This document shows positions 1 through 7,295 of a stretch of DNA of 61,143 bases, piece by piece. Origin of the DNA: Treponema sp. (GTDB lineage Bacteria; Spirochaetota; Spirochaetia; Treponematales; Treponemataceae); NCBI GenBank assembly GCA_024402695.1, contig JAKSTG010000018.1, positions 1-61,143 of the forward strand, written 5' to 3'. Position 1 is the first letter of the stretch. Each line of letters opens with the position of its first letter. The notes under the pieces are model-generated. The model did not search any database. It worked only from the letters and a program-made list of their open reading frames with translations, and was not told where the DNA came from. The translations under genes were made by a program, and so were the position numbers.

Positions 1-51
1 AGTCCTTAAAATCAGCCTAGTTAAAGTGTCCAATAATTGGGGTGCACTTCA
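1..51 (+). mobile_element. Probable right end of an IS3-family insertion sequence (partial)
   Basis: Read on the minus strand, the segment ending at 51 starts TGAAGTGCACCCCAAT and continues to a GGACACTTTAA block. This resembles the terminal inverted repeats I know from IS3-family (IS150-type) elements. Just inside it, one plus-strand frame reads a few codons (Ser-Leu-Lys-Ser-Ala) and stops at 18-20, as expected for the last residues of an OrfB transposase. The rest of the element lies outside the window, so this rests on family resemblance only. Confidence 0.5.
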
Positions 52-114
52 GTTTTCACAGTGGTCTTTTTTTTGTCTATTAGAAATAAGCAACAATGTA
101 AAACAATAATACCT

Positions 115-257
115 TGGGACAACTGACTCCCAGTCACAAAATGGGTTATCAGGGCCGCGCTATATAGCGCTGCATGTGAAGCGGGTTAAAGAAACTATAC
201 AGCCCCGCTTCAAATGCCCCTGTAACCACATTTTGTTCCTTCGCGTCAGTTGTACCA
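115..257. repeat. Large multi-stem structured element (143 bp)
   Basis: Nested perfect inverted repeats are visible. The outer stem is 119-127 with 245-253 (9 bp), extended by 115-117 with 255-257. The middle stem pairs 136-143 with 229-236 and continues through GGTTA/TAACC and CAGGG/CCCTG. A side palindrome GCGCTATATAGCGC lies at 157-170. The inner stems are 172-175 with 214-217 and 177-185 with 204-212. The element sits between the probable IS end and the 3' end of the GH16 gene, with no ORF of note. The fold (outer stem, unpaired spacers of 8 nt on each side, inner stem, variable head) resembles an integron attC site or a structured RNA. The outer boxes do not fit the attC consensus exactly, so its identity is open. 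Confidence 0.6.
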
Positions 258-293
258 ATTTCTTTAATTTTTCCATTGTGCGTATTTTAATAA

Positions 294-1727
294 TCAAAAC
301 TCTGCAGTTGTAACACTTACATTCTTTAGCCACACGTCTTTGTCGGAAAGACCGCAGTTGAATTCAAGGCGGGCGGTTGGGTCGGAGCTGTTTTCCATTG
401 TGAATTTGTATTTGAAGTGTTTGTATTGGGCTTCAAGTTTCGGGTGATATTCACTTGAGTGTACTGCCCAGGCAGAGTCTTCGTCGCCGCTCATTTTTAC
501 TGCGATTTCCCGGTCGCCGTCCGCTTTTGCATCAAACTCAATCACATAGGTAAAACCTTTTGCAATTCCAAGATTCTGTACAATCTGAACGGAATAGTTC
601 TTTTTTCCGGCAGCCTTCATCGCTACACGGCATTCTCCGTTTTTTACAATTGCGTCTGCGTCACCGCCGAAGTCTGTCAGGGCAAGACAGTACCACTGGT
701 GGCTGGTAAATCTTTCTGCAGGTGCGTCCTTCAGTCCTTCTTTGTTGATGCCTTTAAAGGCCTGGTCAAGGATATAGTTGCCGTTATCATTTGCATAGGT
801 TTCAATGGCTTTGTTGTCCCGCTCCGGAACTGGTCGGGTAACATTCCTGTTGTAGGAATCCTTTGCGTAAACACGTACCCAGTCTACCAGCATCTGGGCA
901 GGAACTTCTTTGTCTGAAGGCTTTCTGTATTCGTCATAAGTGCCTCCTACAGCCAGATTGAAAAGAATGTAGAAAGGTTCGTCATAAGGGGCAGGGTAGT
1001 CATAGATATTCTCGCCTGAAGCATCCATTGAATACCAGTTGTTGGTTTCGTAGAAGCAGGTATCGTCTACAAACCATTTAAGGCTGTCCGGTTCCCATTC
1101 AAGAGCGTAGTCGTGGTATTCAGTCATGTCTGATTCAGGGAATTTGTACATGCTTCCCGTGTATTTGTTTCCTGGCCATGGCTGACCAAAATGAACGGTT
1201 CCATAGGTTCTGTTTGGAAGTCTTCCTTTTGCTTCCATAATGTCTATTTCACCACTGGAAGCCCATACTCCGTATTTTGTAGTGGCAGGAAGCATCCAGA
1301 AGGCAGGCCAGATTCCATCGCCTTTTGGAAGTTTCATTCGGGCTTCAACGCGGCCGAAAGTAGGGGCGTAAAGAACCGTTCCGTCATCTTTCATCGTACG
1401 GATACGTCCGGAAGTATATGCCATGCCACCTTTAGTTTCTTTTCGGGCTTCGATTACCAGGTTACCTTTCTTTACCGAAACATTATCCGGGCTGTAATAT
1501 TCAAGCTCATCGTTTCCCCAGCCGTTCAGTCCGTACTGGCTTCCGGTTCCCGTCTGATAATCCCATTTTGTAAGATCCAGTTTATTTCCGTTGAATTCAT
1601 CCTGCCAAACAAGTTTCCAGTCTCCTTTCTGAAGGGGTGCTTTTTCGCCTCCGCAGGAAATAAGACCGGCAGTAAAAACTGCTGCAAGAAATATAATGCC
1701 TGTTTTTAATTGATCTGATTTTTTCAT
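294..1727 (-). CDS. GH16 family beta-glucanase (laminarinase/lichenase type) lipoprotein with C-terminal CBM
   Basis: This secreted lipoprotein should hydrolyse beta-1,3 or beta-1,3/1,4 glucans. The first 25 residues form a lipoprotein signal ending in LISC, with Cys25 as the lipidation site. The GH16 catalytic domain runs from about residue 35 to 290. It carries the family signature GEIDIMEAKG, giving Glu160 as nucleophile and Glu165 as acid/base, and a conserved QDEFNG start. Residues about 310-475 resemble a CBM4/9-type beta-sandwich, which would hold the enzyme on substrate. A GGAGG ribosome site precedes the ATG. It is the last gene of the minus-strand block, 90 bp after the GtrA gene. 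Exact linkage specificity cannot be read from the sequence. Confidence 0.9.
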   Translation of the reverse strand: MKKSDQLKTGIIFLAAVFTAGLISCGGEKAPLQKGDWKLVWQDEFNGNKLDLTKWDYQTGTGSQYGLNGWGNDELEYYSPDNVSVKKGNLVIEARKETKGGMAYTSGRIRTMKDDGTVLYAPTFGRVEARMKLPKGDGIWPAFWMLPATTKYGVWASSGEIDIMEAKGRLPNRTYGTVHFGQPWPGNKYTGSMYKFPESDMTEYHDYALEWEPDSLKWFVDDTCFYETNNWYSMDASGENIYDYPAPYDEPFYILFNLAVGGTYDEYRKPSDKEVPAQMLVDWVRVYAKDSYNRNVTRPVPERDNKAIETYANDNGNYILDQAFKGINKEGLKDAPAERFTSHQWYCLALTDFGGDADAIVKNGECRVAMKAAGKKNYSVQIVQNLGIAKGFTYVIEFDAKADGDREIAVKMSGDEDSAWAVHSSEYHPKLEAQYKHFKYKFTMENSSDPTARLEFNCGLSDKDVWLKNVSVTTAEF

Positions 1728-1817
1728 AAATCCTCCAGACTATAGTGTAAAATCAGACGGCCTGTTTTATTAGTCAGAAGGATTTCGCTTTGGTGTGTTT
1801 TTTTCAGTCAGAAAGGA

Positions 1818-2261
1818 TTATTCTTCAGTTAAGTTCTTTTTAGCACGATTATTTGTATCGATTGATTTTCCGAATACAAAGAACCTGTCGTATAAATATT
1901 CAAGGACGAAGTTTGCGGCCATGTTCAGGGCTGTAACAAGAAATCCGTTCCACAAAAGAGTTTCTGCAAGATAATTTCCAAGAAGGGTAGAAACAGGTGT
2001 GAATACTGCATAGAAAGTGGCTACTTTGAGCATGGCAACAGGAATGTTGTTTGCGGACTGGAAGGTAAAGTTTCTGTTCAGGGTGAAATTCCAGATAACC
2101 GAAAGAACCAGGGCTGTAAGATAGCTGATCCAGTATGGAAACTTTCCGGTTAATTCCATAATTGAAAAGGCTGCGATTTCGATAATACCGGCTGAAACGG
2201 AAAATAAGGTGAAAAGGATGACTCTTTTGATTTCACCTTTCTTAGATTTGTTTTCTTCCAT
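1818..2261 (-). CDS. GtrA-like membrane protein
   Basis: This 147-residue protein has four hydrophobic segments (about 14-36, 43-62, 77-99, 103-125) and the GtrA signature WNFTLNRNFTF near residues 57-67. GtrA-family proteins are proposed to flip polyprenyl-linked sugars across the cytoplasmic membrane for glycosylation of surface polymers. The charged N-terminus (MEENKSKKGEIKR) and C-terminus are predicted cytoplasmic. It follows the transketolase terminator and repeat region and lies 90 bp before the GH16 gene on the same strand, so the two may be cotranscribed. No glycosyltransferase partner is nearby, so the transported sugar is unknown. Confidence 0.85.
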   Translation of the reverse strand: MEENKSKKGEIKRVILFTLFSVSAGIIEIAAFSIMELTGKFPYWISYLTALVLSVIWNFTLNRNFTFQSANNIPVAMLKVATFYAVFTPVSTLLGNYLAETLLWNGFLVTALNMAANFVLEYLYDRFFVFGKSIDTNNRAKKNLTEE

Positions 2262-2311
2262 GGATTCTATAATAACATTCTTTTATTGATTTGTGGGAAG
2301 AATCTAAAGAT

Positions 2312-2352
2312 AAAAAAAGACCCCGTACAGAAGGATTTCTTCTATACGGGGT
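2312..2352 (-). terminator. Rho-independent terminator of the ptsN-like/tkt unit
   Basis: On the minus strand, an ACCCCGTA...TACGGGGT stem (8 bp, extended by an AGAAG/CTTCT core) at 2320-2352 is followed by a run of T residues (A-run at 2312-2318 on the plus strand). It lies downstream of the transketolase stop and before the GtrA start. Confidence 0.85.
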
Positions 2353-2357
2353 TTGTT

Positions 2358-2439
2358 GCAGGCTTGCGCCTGCTTACCGAGTTTTGCTTTGGTCGCAAGA
2401 GGCTCCCATTTTTGCTGTCGCAAAAACCAGCAAAACTCG
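2358..2439. repeat. REP-like two-hairpin repeat, copy A
   Basis: A perfect palindromic hairpin (GCAGGC-TTGC-GCCTGC, 2358-2373) is followed after four bases by an 11-bp stem CGAGTTTTGCT/AGCAAAACTCG (2378-2388 with 2429-2439). A third perfect 7-bp hairpin (2409-2415 with 2420-2426) lies inside that stem. The opening 25 bases recur almost exactly in copy B, 127 bp downstream. Confidence 0.75.
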
Positions 2440-2484
2440 CGGACTAACTAAAGGATTTCAGCTAATTTTTCAGCTGTGAAGGTC

Positions 2485-2526
2485 GCAGGCTTGCGCCTGC
2501 TTCCCGAGTTTGCTGGCGCAAACTCG
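2485..2526. repeat. REP-like two-hairpin repeat, copy B (short form)
   Basis: The same GCAGGC-TTGC-GCCTGC hairpin (2485-2500) is followed by a shorter version of the second stem, CGAGTTTGC/GCAAACTCG (2505-2513 with 2518-2526). Relative to copy A the head of the second hairpin is missing. Together the two copies and the terminator fill most of the 280-bp gap 2262-2541, where no gene is seen. Confidence 0.75.
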
Positions 2527-2541
2527 CAGTATTGCTGAAAT

Positions 2542-4512
2542 CTATAAACGTTTAGCCAGTTCTTCTGCAGTAAAGCCTAAGAACTCGGCAACTTTGTTTG
2601 CTGGACCTGAAGTACCGAATCTGTCGATACAGAAGCAGTCTTCTTTCTTTGCAAACTGGAGCCATTCTGTAGAGATACCAGCTTCTGTACAAACAACGCG
2701 TTTTGCATCACCGATGATAGCTTTCTGTTCGCATTCGCAAAGTTTAGAGAACTTTCCGAGATCTGGAACTGAAACAACACGGATTGTTTTTCCAGAAACA
2801 AGAGAAGCAGCTTTGAGAGCCATGTTTACTTCTGAACCAGAAGCCAGGATTGTTACATCAGGAGATGCTGATCCTTCCTGTACAACGTAAGCACCCTTTG
2901 TTGCCATGTTTTCTTTCCAGTTTTTGTCAGCTTTTTCGTAAACTGCAAGTGCCTGGCGTGTGAATGCCATACATACTGGGTGATCTTTTGAAGCGTAAGC
3001 CATATTCCAAGCCTGCATAGATTCTTCTGGGTCACCAGGGCGGATAGCCTGAACTCCAGGAATAGAGCGGAGAGAACACATTGTTTCGATTGGCTGGTGT
3101 GTAGGTCCGTCTTCACCAACGTAGATTGAGTCGTGTGTGAATACGTAGATTACAGGCTGTTTCATGAGGGAAACAACGCGGAGTGATGGGCGCAGGTAAT
3201 CAGCGAATACCAGGAATGTTGCACAGAATGGGCGGAGTCCACCGTGGAGTGAGATACCTGCACAAACTGCAGACATTGCGAATTCACGGATACCGTATTC
3301 GATTGTGCGTCCAGCGCGGTTAGCTGGGCTGAATGTTCCGTTGTCTGTTGCTTTGAATGCTGTTTTGTTTGGTCCCATAAGGTCAGCTGAACCACCAACC
3401 AGGTTAGCAAAACGAGCAGCGATTACGTTGAGGGCTTTTCCTGAAGCGTCACGTGTAGCACATGCGTCTCCAACTTTGTATTCAACGTCTTTGATTGTTT
3501 CGTCTGTTACAGCGTCTGAGTGGTAAGCATCCCAAAGTTTTGCAAGGTCAGGATTTTCTTTTGCCCATTCAGCGAATGTTGCGTTCCAGTCAGCTTCTGC
3601 TTTAGCAAATTCTGCTTTTTTGTCTTCGAAGAACTTGTAAGCTTCTGGTACAACGTAGAAGTCTTTGTCTGTTGGAAGACCAAGTGTTTTTTTAGCTTCA
3701 ACGATTCCGTCTGCGCCAAGTGGAGCACCGTGAACGTCAGCTGTATTCTGTTTTGGAGCACCTTTACCAATTACAGATTTGAGCATGATGAGGGAAGGTT
3801 TGTCGCCGCAAGCTTTTGCTTCAGCTACCAGTTTAGCAATTCCTTCTACATCGTACATGTCTCCGCGGAGAACCTGCCATCCGTAAGCTTCGTAACGTTT
3901 AGCAATGTCATCTGTGAATGTAATGTCTGTGCATCCGTCGATAGAGATTTTGTTTTCATCGTAGAATACGATGAGTTTTCCGAGTTTAAGGTTTCCGGCC
4001 AGAGAACAAGCTTCAGAAGCAACACCTTCCTGAAGACATCCTTCACCAACCAGTGAGTATGTGTAGTGGTCTACGATTGTGTGTTTTGCTGTGTTGAATT
4101 TTGCAGCGAGCATAGATTCTGCAACAGCCATACCAACAGCCATAGAAACACCCTGTCCAAGTGGACCACCAGTACATTCTACACCGTCTGTGTCACCGTA
4201 TTCTGGGTGACCTGGACAACGTGAACCAACCTGACGGAAGTTCTTAATATCATCCATTGTTACATCGTATCCGGAAAGGTGGAGGATACTGTAAAGAAGC
4301 ATTGATCCGTGACCTGCAGAAAGAACAAAACGGTCGCGGTCTGCCCATTTTGAGTTGGCAGGATTGTGTTTCATAACTTCGCCGTAAAGAACAGCGGCAG
4401 CTTCTGCTGCACCAAGTGGAAGTCCTGGGTGACCAGAGTTTGCCTTCTGGATGGCATCCATTGACAGAGAGCGAATAGACAGAGCTACTGCTTCAATTCC
4501 TTTTTTATCCAT
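2542..4512 (-). CDS. tkt: Transketolase
   Basis: This is a full-length 656-residue ThDP-dependent transketolase, which moves two-carbon ketol units in the non-oxidative pentose phosphate pathway. Visible motifs are His28 in SGHPG, His68 in AGHGS, the GPLGQG loop at 116-121, the ThDP/metal-binding stretch GEGCLQEG at 156-163 with Asn187 in YDENKIS, and the pyrimidine-domain segment FTHDSIYVGEDGPTHQP. The C-terminal domain is complete. The usual Asp of the GDG motif is Glu157 here, a conservative change at a metal ligand. An AGGAG site precedes the ATG. The gene lies 33 bp after the EIIA gene and probably shares its transcript, ending at the terminator near 2312-2352. Confidence 0.95.
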   Translation of the reverse strand: MDKKGIEAVALSIRSLSMDAIQKANSGHPGLPLGAAEAAAVLYGEVMKHNPANSKWADRDRFVLSAGHGSMLLYSILHLSGYDVTMDDIKNFRQVGSRCPGHPEYGDTDGVECTGGPLGQGVSMAVGMAVAESMLAAKFNTAKHTIVDHYTYSLVGEGCLQEGVASEACSLAGNLKLGKLIVFYDENKISIDGCTDITFTDDIAKRYEAYGWQVLRGDMYDVEGIAKLVAEAKACGDKPSLIMLKSVIGKGAPKQNTADVHGAPLGADGIVEAKKTLGLPTDKDFYVVPEAYKFFEDKKAEFAKAEADWNATFAEWAKENPDLAKLWDAYHSDAVTDETIKDVEYKVGDACATRDASGKALNVIAARFANLVGGSADLMGPNKTAFKATDNGTFSPANRAGRTIEYGIREFAMSAVCAGISLHGGLRPFCATFLVFADYLRPSLRVVSLMKQPVIYVFTHDSIYVGEDGPTHQPIETMCSLRSIPGVQAIRPGDPEESMQAWNMAYASKDHPVCMAFTRQALAVYEKADKNWKENMATKGAYVVQEGSASPDVTILASGSEVNMALKAASLVSGKTIRVVSVPDLGKFSKLCECEQKAIIGDAKRVVCTEAGISTEWLQFAKKEDCFCIDRFGTSGPANKVAEFLGFTAEELAKRL

Positions 4513-4545
4513 ATATTTTACTCCTAAAAATATTTTGCCGTTTAA

Positions 4546-5010
4546 TTAATCCAGTTCTTTAATTGCATTAATGAGCTGGGCTTCGCCTGCGTGTTCTTCC
4601 AGAAGTTTTCTGAAAGAATTCTTTCTGAAAAGACCTACAAGTGTAGAAAGTACTTTCAGATGTGTCTGTGAATTCTGAGTAAGCAGAATAAACATAACAC
4701 TTACCTTTTTTTCATCAGGAGCGGCCATTTCCAGCGGTTCCTTCAGGTACACTACACAGATTCTCTGGTCTGCTTCATCCTTCATAATAGGACTGCGGGC
4801 ATGTGGAAGTGCAATTCCGTTACCTACAGCAGTACTAAGAATTTTTTCGCGTGCGCATAAAGCATTATACACTTGTTCCGAAGTCATGCTATCGGGTAAA
4901 TCAAGCATTTTGCAGACATTTTCATAAATTTCTTCGGGTGTCGATCCTTCAACATCCTTATAAACCCCGCCTTTGTGAATGAGTGGGGAAATATCAAAGG
5001 TTGTATCCAT
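4546..5010 (-). CDS. PTS EIIA component, fructose/PtsN type
   Basis: This 154-residue single-domain EIIA of the fructose/mannitol/nitrogen-PTS family carries the phosphorylation motif GNGIALPHARSP with His70. Such proteins accept phosphate from HPr or NPr. No EIIB or EIIC domain is attached or adjacent, so a regulatory PtsN-like role is as likely as sugar transport. It lies directly upstream of transketolase, which suggests that PTS status is tied to pentose phosphate flux. An AAAAGGGA ribosome site precedes the ATG. On the minus strand a TATAAT box lies at 5052-5047, giving it its own promoter downstream of the 5059-6498 gene. Confidence 0.88.
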   Translation of the reverse strand: MDTTFDISPLIHKGGVYKDVEGSTPEEIYENVCKMLDLPDSMTSEQVYNALCAREKILSTAVGNGIALPHARSPIMKDEADQRICVVYLKEPLEMAAPDEKKVSVMFILLTQNSQTHLKVLSTLVGLFRKNSFRKLLEEHAGEAQLINAIKELD

Positions 5011-5058
5011 TTTTCATAATCCCTTTTTATTATTTATTTACTATATATTATACAGTTT

Positions 5059-6498
5059 TTATATATTGTTTTCACGTTTTTTTGCATGTTTTAGTGCAGT
5101 AAGTAAAGGAGGCTCAATTGACTCATAAGCGTCATTCATTCCGCCCATTGAGGTCATCATGTCTTCGGTATCCCGGTCAACGCCGCTTGAAACCAGTTCA
5201 AATTCATCAAGGAAATTAGATGCATTTTCCGCAATCTGGGAAAGCATAATCAGTTCCTGTTGAGGAAGTTCTGCAAGATCAACTGAAGCGACACTGACTT
5301 TTGCTACAAGTCCCATAACTCTCTGGAAGAATAGGATGCAGCTGTGGCGGTCCCGGGCAATAGGGAAGTCTATGAACCTGTTGAAGGATTTCTTAACCAC
5401 ATCAATTCGTTTCTGCAGGTGCATTGTGACGAATTTTTCCTCGGCTTCTGTGAATCGAAGGTCTTTAGGATAAACCTTGTTGAAAAGGTCCAGGCCTGAT
5501 TCCAGAGGTTCGTTTCTGTAGAGCATGTCTTTTATGAAACAGTTCAGAACATGTTCTGCCGAAAGGAGAGTTACAGGTGGAAAAGGTGCGATTTCCAGCA
5601 TCTGCTTGTTCCAGGTTCCGATATATGGAATTTCTTCGTGGGCTTTCCAGATTCTGGATTCGATTCCGTACTGTTTGAAGTCCAGTTTTGAGGTATGTTC
5701 CAGAAAATCGCCTGAGGAACCGCAGTTTTCATTGCAGAGAACTCCCTGGTCTTCAAGGAAAAGCAGGGCCAGCTGATGGTGAATCGAGCTGCATGGACCA
5801 TGACGTTCTATCTGGCGGAGCATACATTCTTCGAAAGCCGAATACCATTCCTCATTTGCCACATCAGAGAAGCTCATTTTGAGGGAAGTGTGCTTTTCTT
5901 TCTTTATAAGTGTATTGATTGTGCCTTTGTCCCAGTCTTCTACCCGGCAGATGATTCTGTCGCCATATTCGAATCCTTTTTCAAAATAAGGCTCCAGGGA
6001 CCATCCGGTCTGCTTTACGGAAGAAGGAAGTCCGTACTGAACCTGCGAAAAAGAGACTCTGTCACAGGCAGGATCTTCCAGGACCATAGGAATGCAGTAA
6101 CCTTCGCCAAAAAGGGCATAAATATCCAGAACGGTGTTCATGGAAAGTTCAGTTACTGTGGGAGGAACAGGATTTCCGTCCAGAAGAATTGTCTGATTGT
6201 AATAGCGGGTTGCAGGATCCGCAAAAGGAATGAATCGGTGACCGGGAATGAAGGCACCGGCTTCGCATTCTTCTCTTGTAGGTTTGAAACTGAAAAGGCG
6301 GCCGGTAAATGCTCCTGCAAGAGTAATGAATCTTTCATCTACAAGGGGGAATACACAGTCAGTACTCCCGAAAAGGGTGTAGATATCATCAGGAGAAACT
6401 TTAATTCTGTTCTTTTTCAGATAAGCCTGAAATTCCTGGACCGTGAAAGGCTCCAGTTTTGTTCTGATAAAGGCTTCTGAGGCTTCATAGAATGTCAT
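5059..6498 (-). CDS. Hypothetical protein, 479 residues, unrecognised
   Basis: I do not recognise this family. The protein is soluble, with no signal peptide or membrane segment. The N-terminal 50 residues look like a small helical or winged-helix region (TVQEFQAYLKKNRIKVSPDD). A central part (about 60-260) is rich in aromatic residues and beta propensity. The region from about 270 to 460 is helical. Cysteines are scattered and form no clear metal site. The gene follows the CBS gene by only 23 bp and lacks an obvious Shine-Dalgarno, so it is probably translated from a shared mRNA with the CBS gene. It may be a genus-specific cytoplasmic protein. Confidence 0.75.
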   Translation of the reverse strand: MTFYEASEAFIRTKLEPFTVQEFQAYLKKNRIKVSPDDIYTLFGSTDCVFPLVDERFITLAGAFTGRLFSFKPTREECEAGAFIPGHRFIPFADPATRYYNQTILLDGNPVPPTVTELSMNTVLDIYALFGEGYCIPMVLEDPACDRVSFSQVQYGLPSSVKQTGWSLEPYFEKGFEYGDRIICRVEDWDKGTINTLIKKEKHTSLKMSFSDVANEEWYSAFEECMLRQIERHGPCSSIHHQLALLFLEDQGVLCNENCGSSGDFLEHTSKLDFKQYGIESRIWKAHEEIPYIGTWNKQMLEIAPFPPVTLLSAEHVLNCFIKDMLYRNEPLESGLDLFNKVYPKDLRFTEAEEKFVTMHLQKRIDVVKKSFNRFIDFPIARDRHSCILFFQRVMGLVAKVSVASVDLAELPQQELIMLSQIAENASNFLDEFELVSSGVDRDTEDMMTSMGGMNDAYESIEPPLLTALKHAKKRENNI

Positions 6499-6521
6499 TG
6501 GGTAACCGATTTATTCGGAAC

Positions 6522-7166
6522 TTAGATAACTCTAAGGTCTACGATTTCTGCTTCTGCGTTTTTAAGGATTGTTTCCATCTGTGCGGCAGTAATTCCAGTA
6601 ACCTTCAGTGTGGAACGGCGGACGTCTTTGCCTTTCATTTCACGGGTAACAACCGAAATCAGATTTCCTTTCAGCTCTGCAATCTGGTTTGTAATGTTTG
6701 CAAGCTGTCCCGGTTTGTCAGGCTGGCTGATTACAGCGCGAACTCCTGAGTGACGGGCACCGAAGATTTCTGTGAACAGGCGGAAAAGGTCGTTTTCTGT
6801 AACGATTCCAACCAGCACATCGTCTTTCATAACTGGAACACAACCGATGTTGTTGTCAACCATGATTCTGGCGGCTTCTTCCACAACTTCTGTTTCCTGA
6901 ACTGTAATAACCTTTTTGGTCATGTATTTTCCGACAGTCAGTTTTGAAAGCAGATATCCAAGTTCAAACATATCAAGGGTTGTTGCATCGGAAGGTGATG
7001 CCTTCTGGATATCATTTTTTGTGATAAGTCCAACAAGTCGCTTTGATTTGTCCAGAACCGGAAGTTTAGAGAAATTGTTTTTTGTCATCAGAGCTTTTGC
7101 TTCTGTAACAGTTGAATCTTCAGTAACAGTAACCGGAGATTTAGTCATAACATCACGAATAATCAT
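6522..7166 (-). CDS. CBS-domain pair protein with C-terminal ACT-like domain (AcuB type)
   Basis: Two CBS motifs are clear: residues about 1-60 (VMTKSPVTVTEDSTVTEAK... VGLITKNDI) and about 78-135 (YMTKKVITVQ... VGIVTENDLFRLF). They are followed by an ACT-like segment from about 142 to 214 (SQPDKPGQLANITNQIAELKG). This layout matches AcuB-like regulatory proteins, in which the CBS pair senses adenosyl nucleotides and the ACT domain may bind an amino acid or another small ligand. The protein is cytoplasmic. A strong GGAGG site precedes the ATG. It opens a two-gene unit with the 479-residue unknown and is divergent from the acetylesterase gene. Its target is not evident. Confidence 0.88.
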   Translation of the reverse strand: MIIRDVMTKSPVTVTEDSTVTEAKALMTKNNFSKLPVLDKSKRLVGLITKNDIQKASPSDATTLDMFELGYLLSKLTVGKYMTKKVITVQETEVVEEAARIMVDNNIGCVPVMKDDVLVGIVTENDLFRLFTEIFGARHSGVRAVISQPDKPGQLANITNQIAELKGNLISVVTREMKGKDVRRSTLKVTGITAAQMETILKNAEAEIVDLRVI

Positions 7167-7252
7167 AGTTGTCCTCCAAATCCTTAATTATAGTATACTA
7201 CAAAAACTGCATATATAAAGGGAAAATCTGATAATCCAACACAGGATTGATG

Positions 7253-7261
7253 TGGTATACT
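7253..7261 (+). promoter_or_regulatory. Extended -10 promoter for the acetylesterase gene
   Basis: TGGTATACT at 7253-7261 is a good extended -10 element 35 bp upstream of the ATG. No convincing -35 box is seen, which is common when the TGN extension is present. Confidence 0.55.
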
Positions 7262-7295
7262 AGAATTCAAATTTATAAATTCCGGGGTGATTTAT

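Noticed and set aside
3520..4056. Plus-strand 178-codon frame opposite transketolase
   Set aside because: Cys/Phe/Ser-rich antisense frame of a well-supported enzyme gene; composition is unlike a protein.
5776..6480. Plus-strand 234-codon frame opposite the 479-residue unknown
   Set aside because: No ribosome site or domain. The minus frame has better codon use and operon context, so it was kept.
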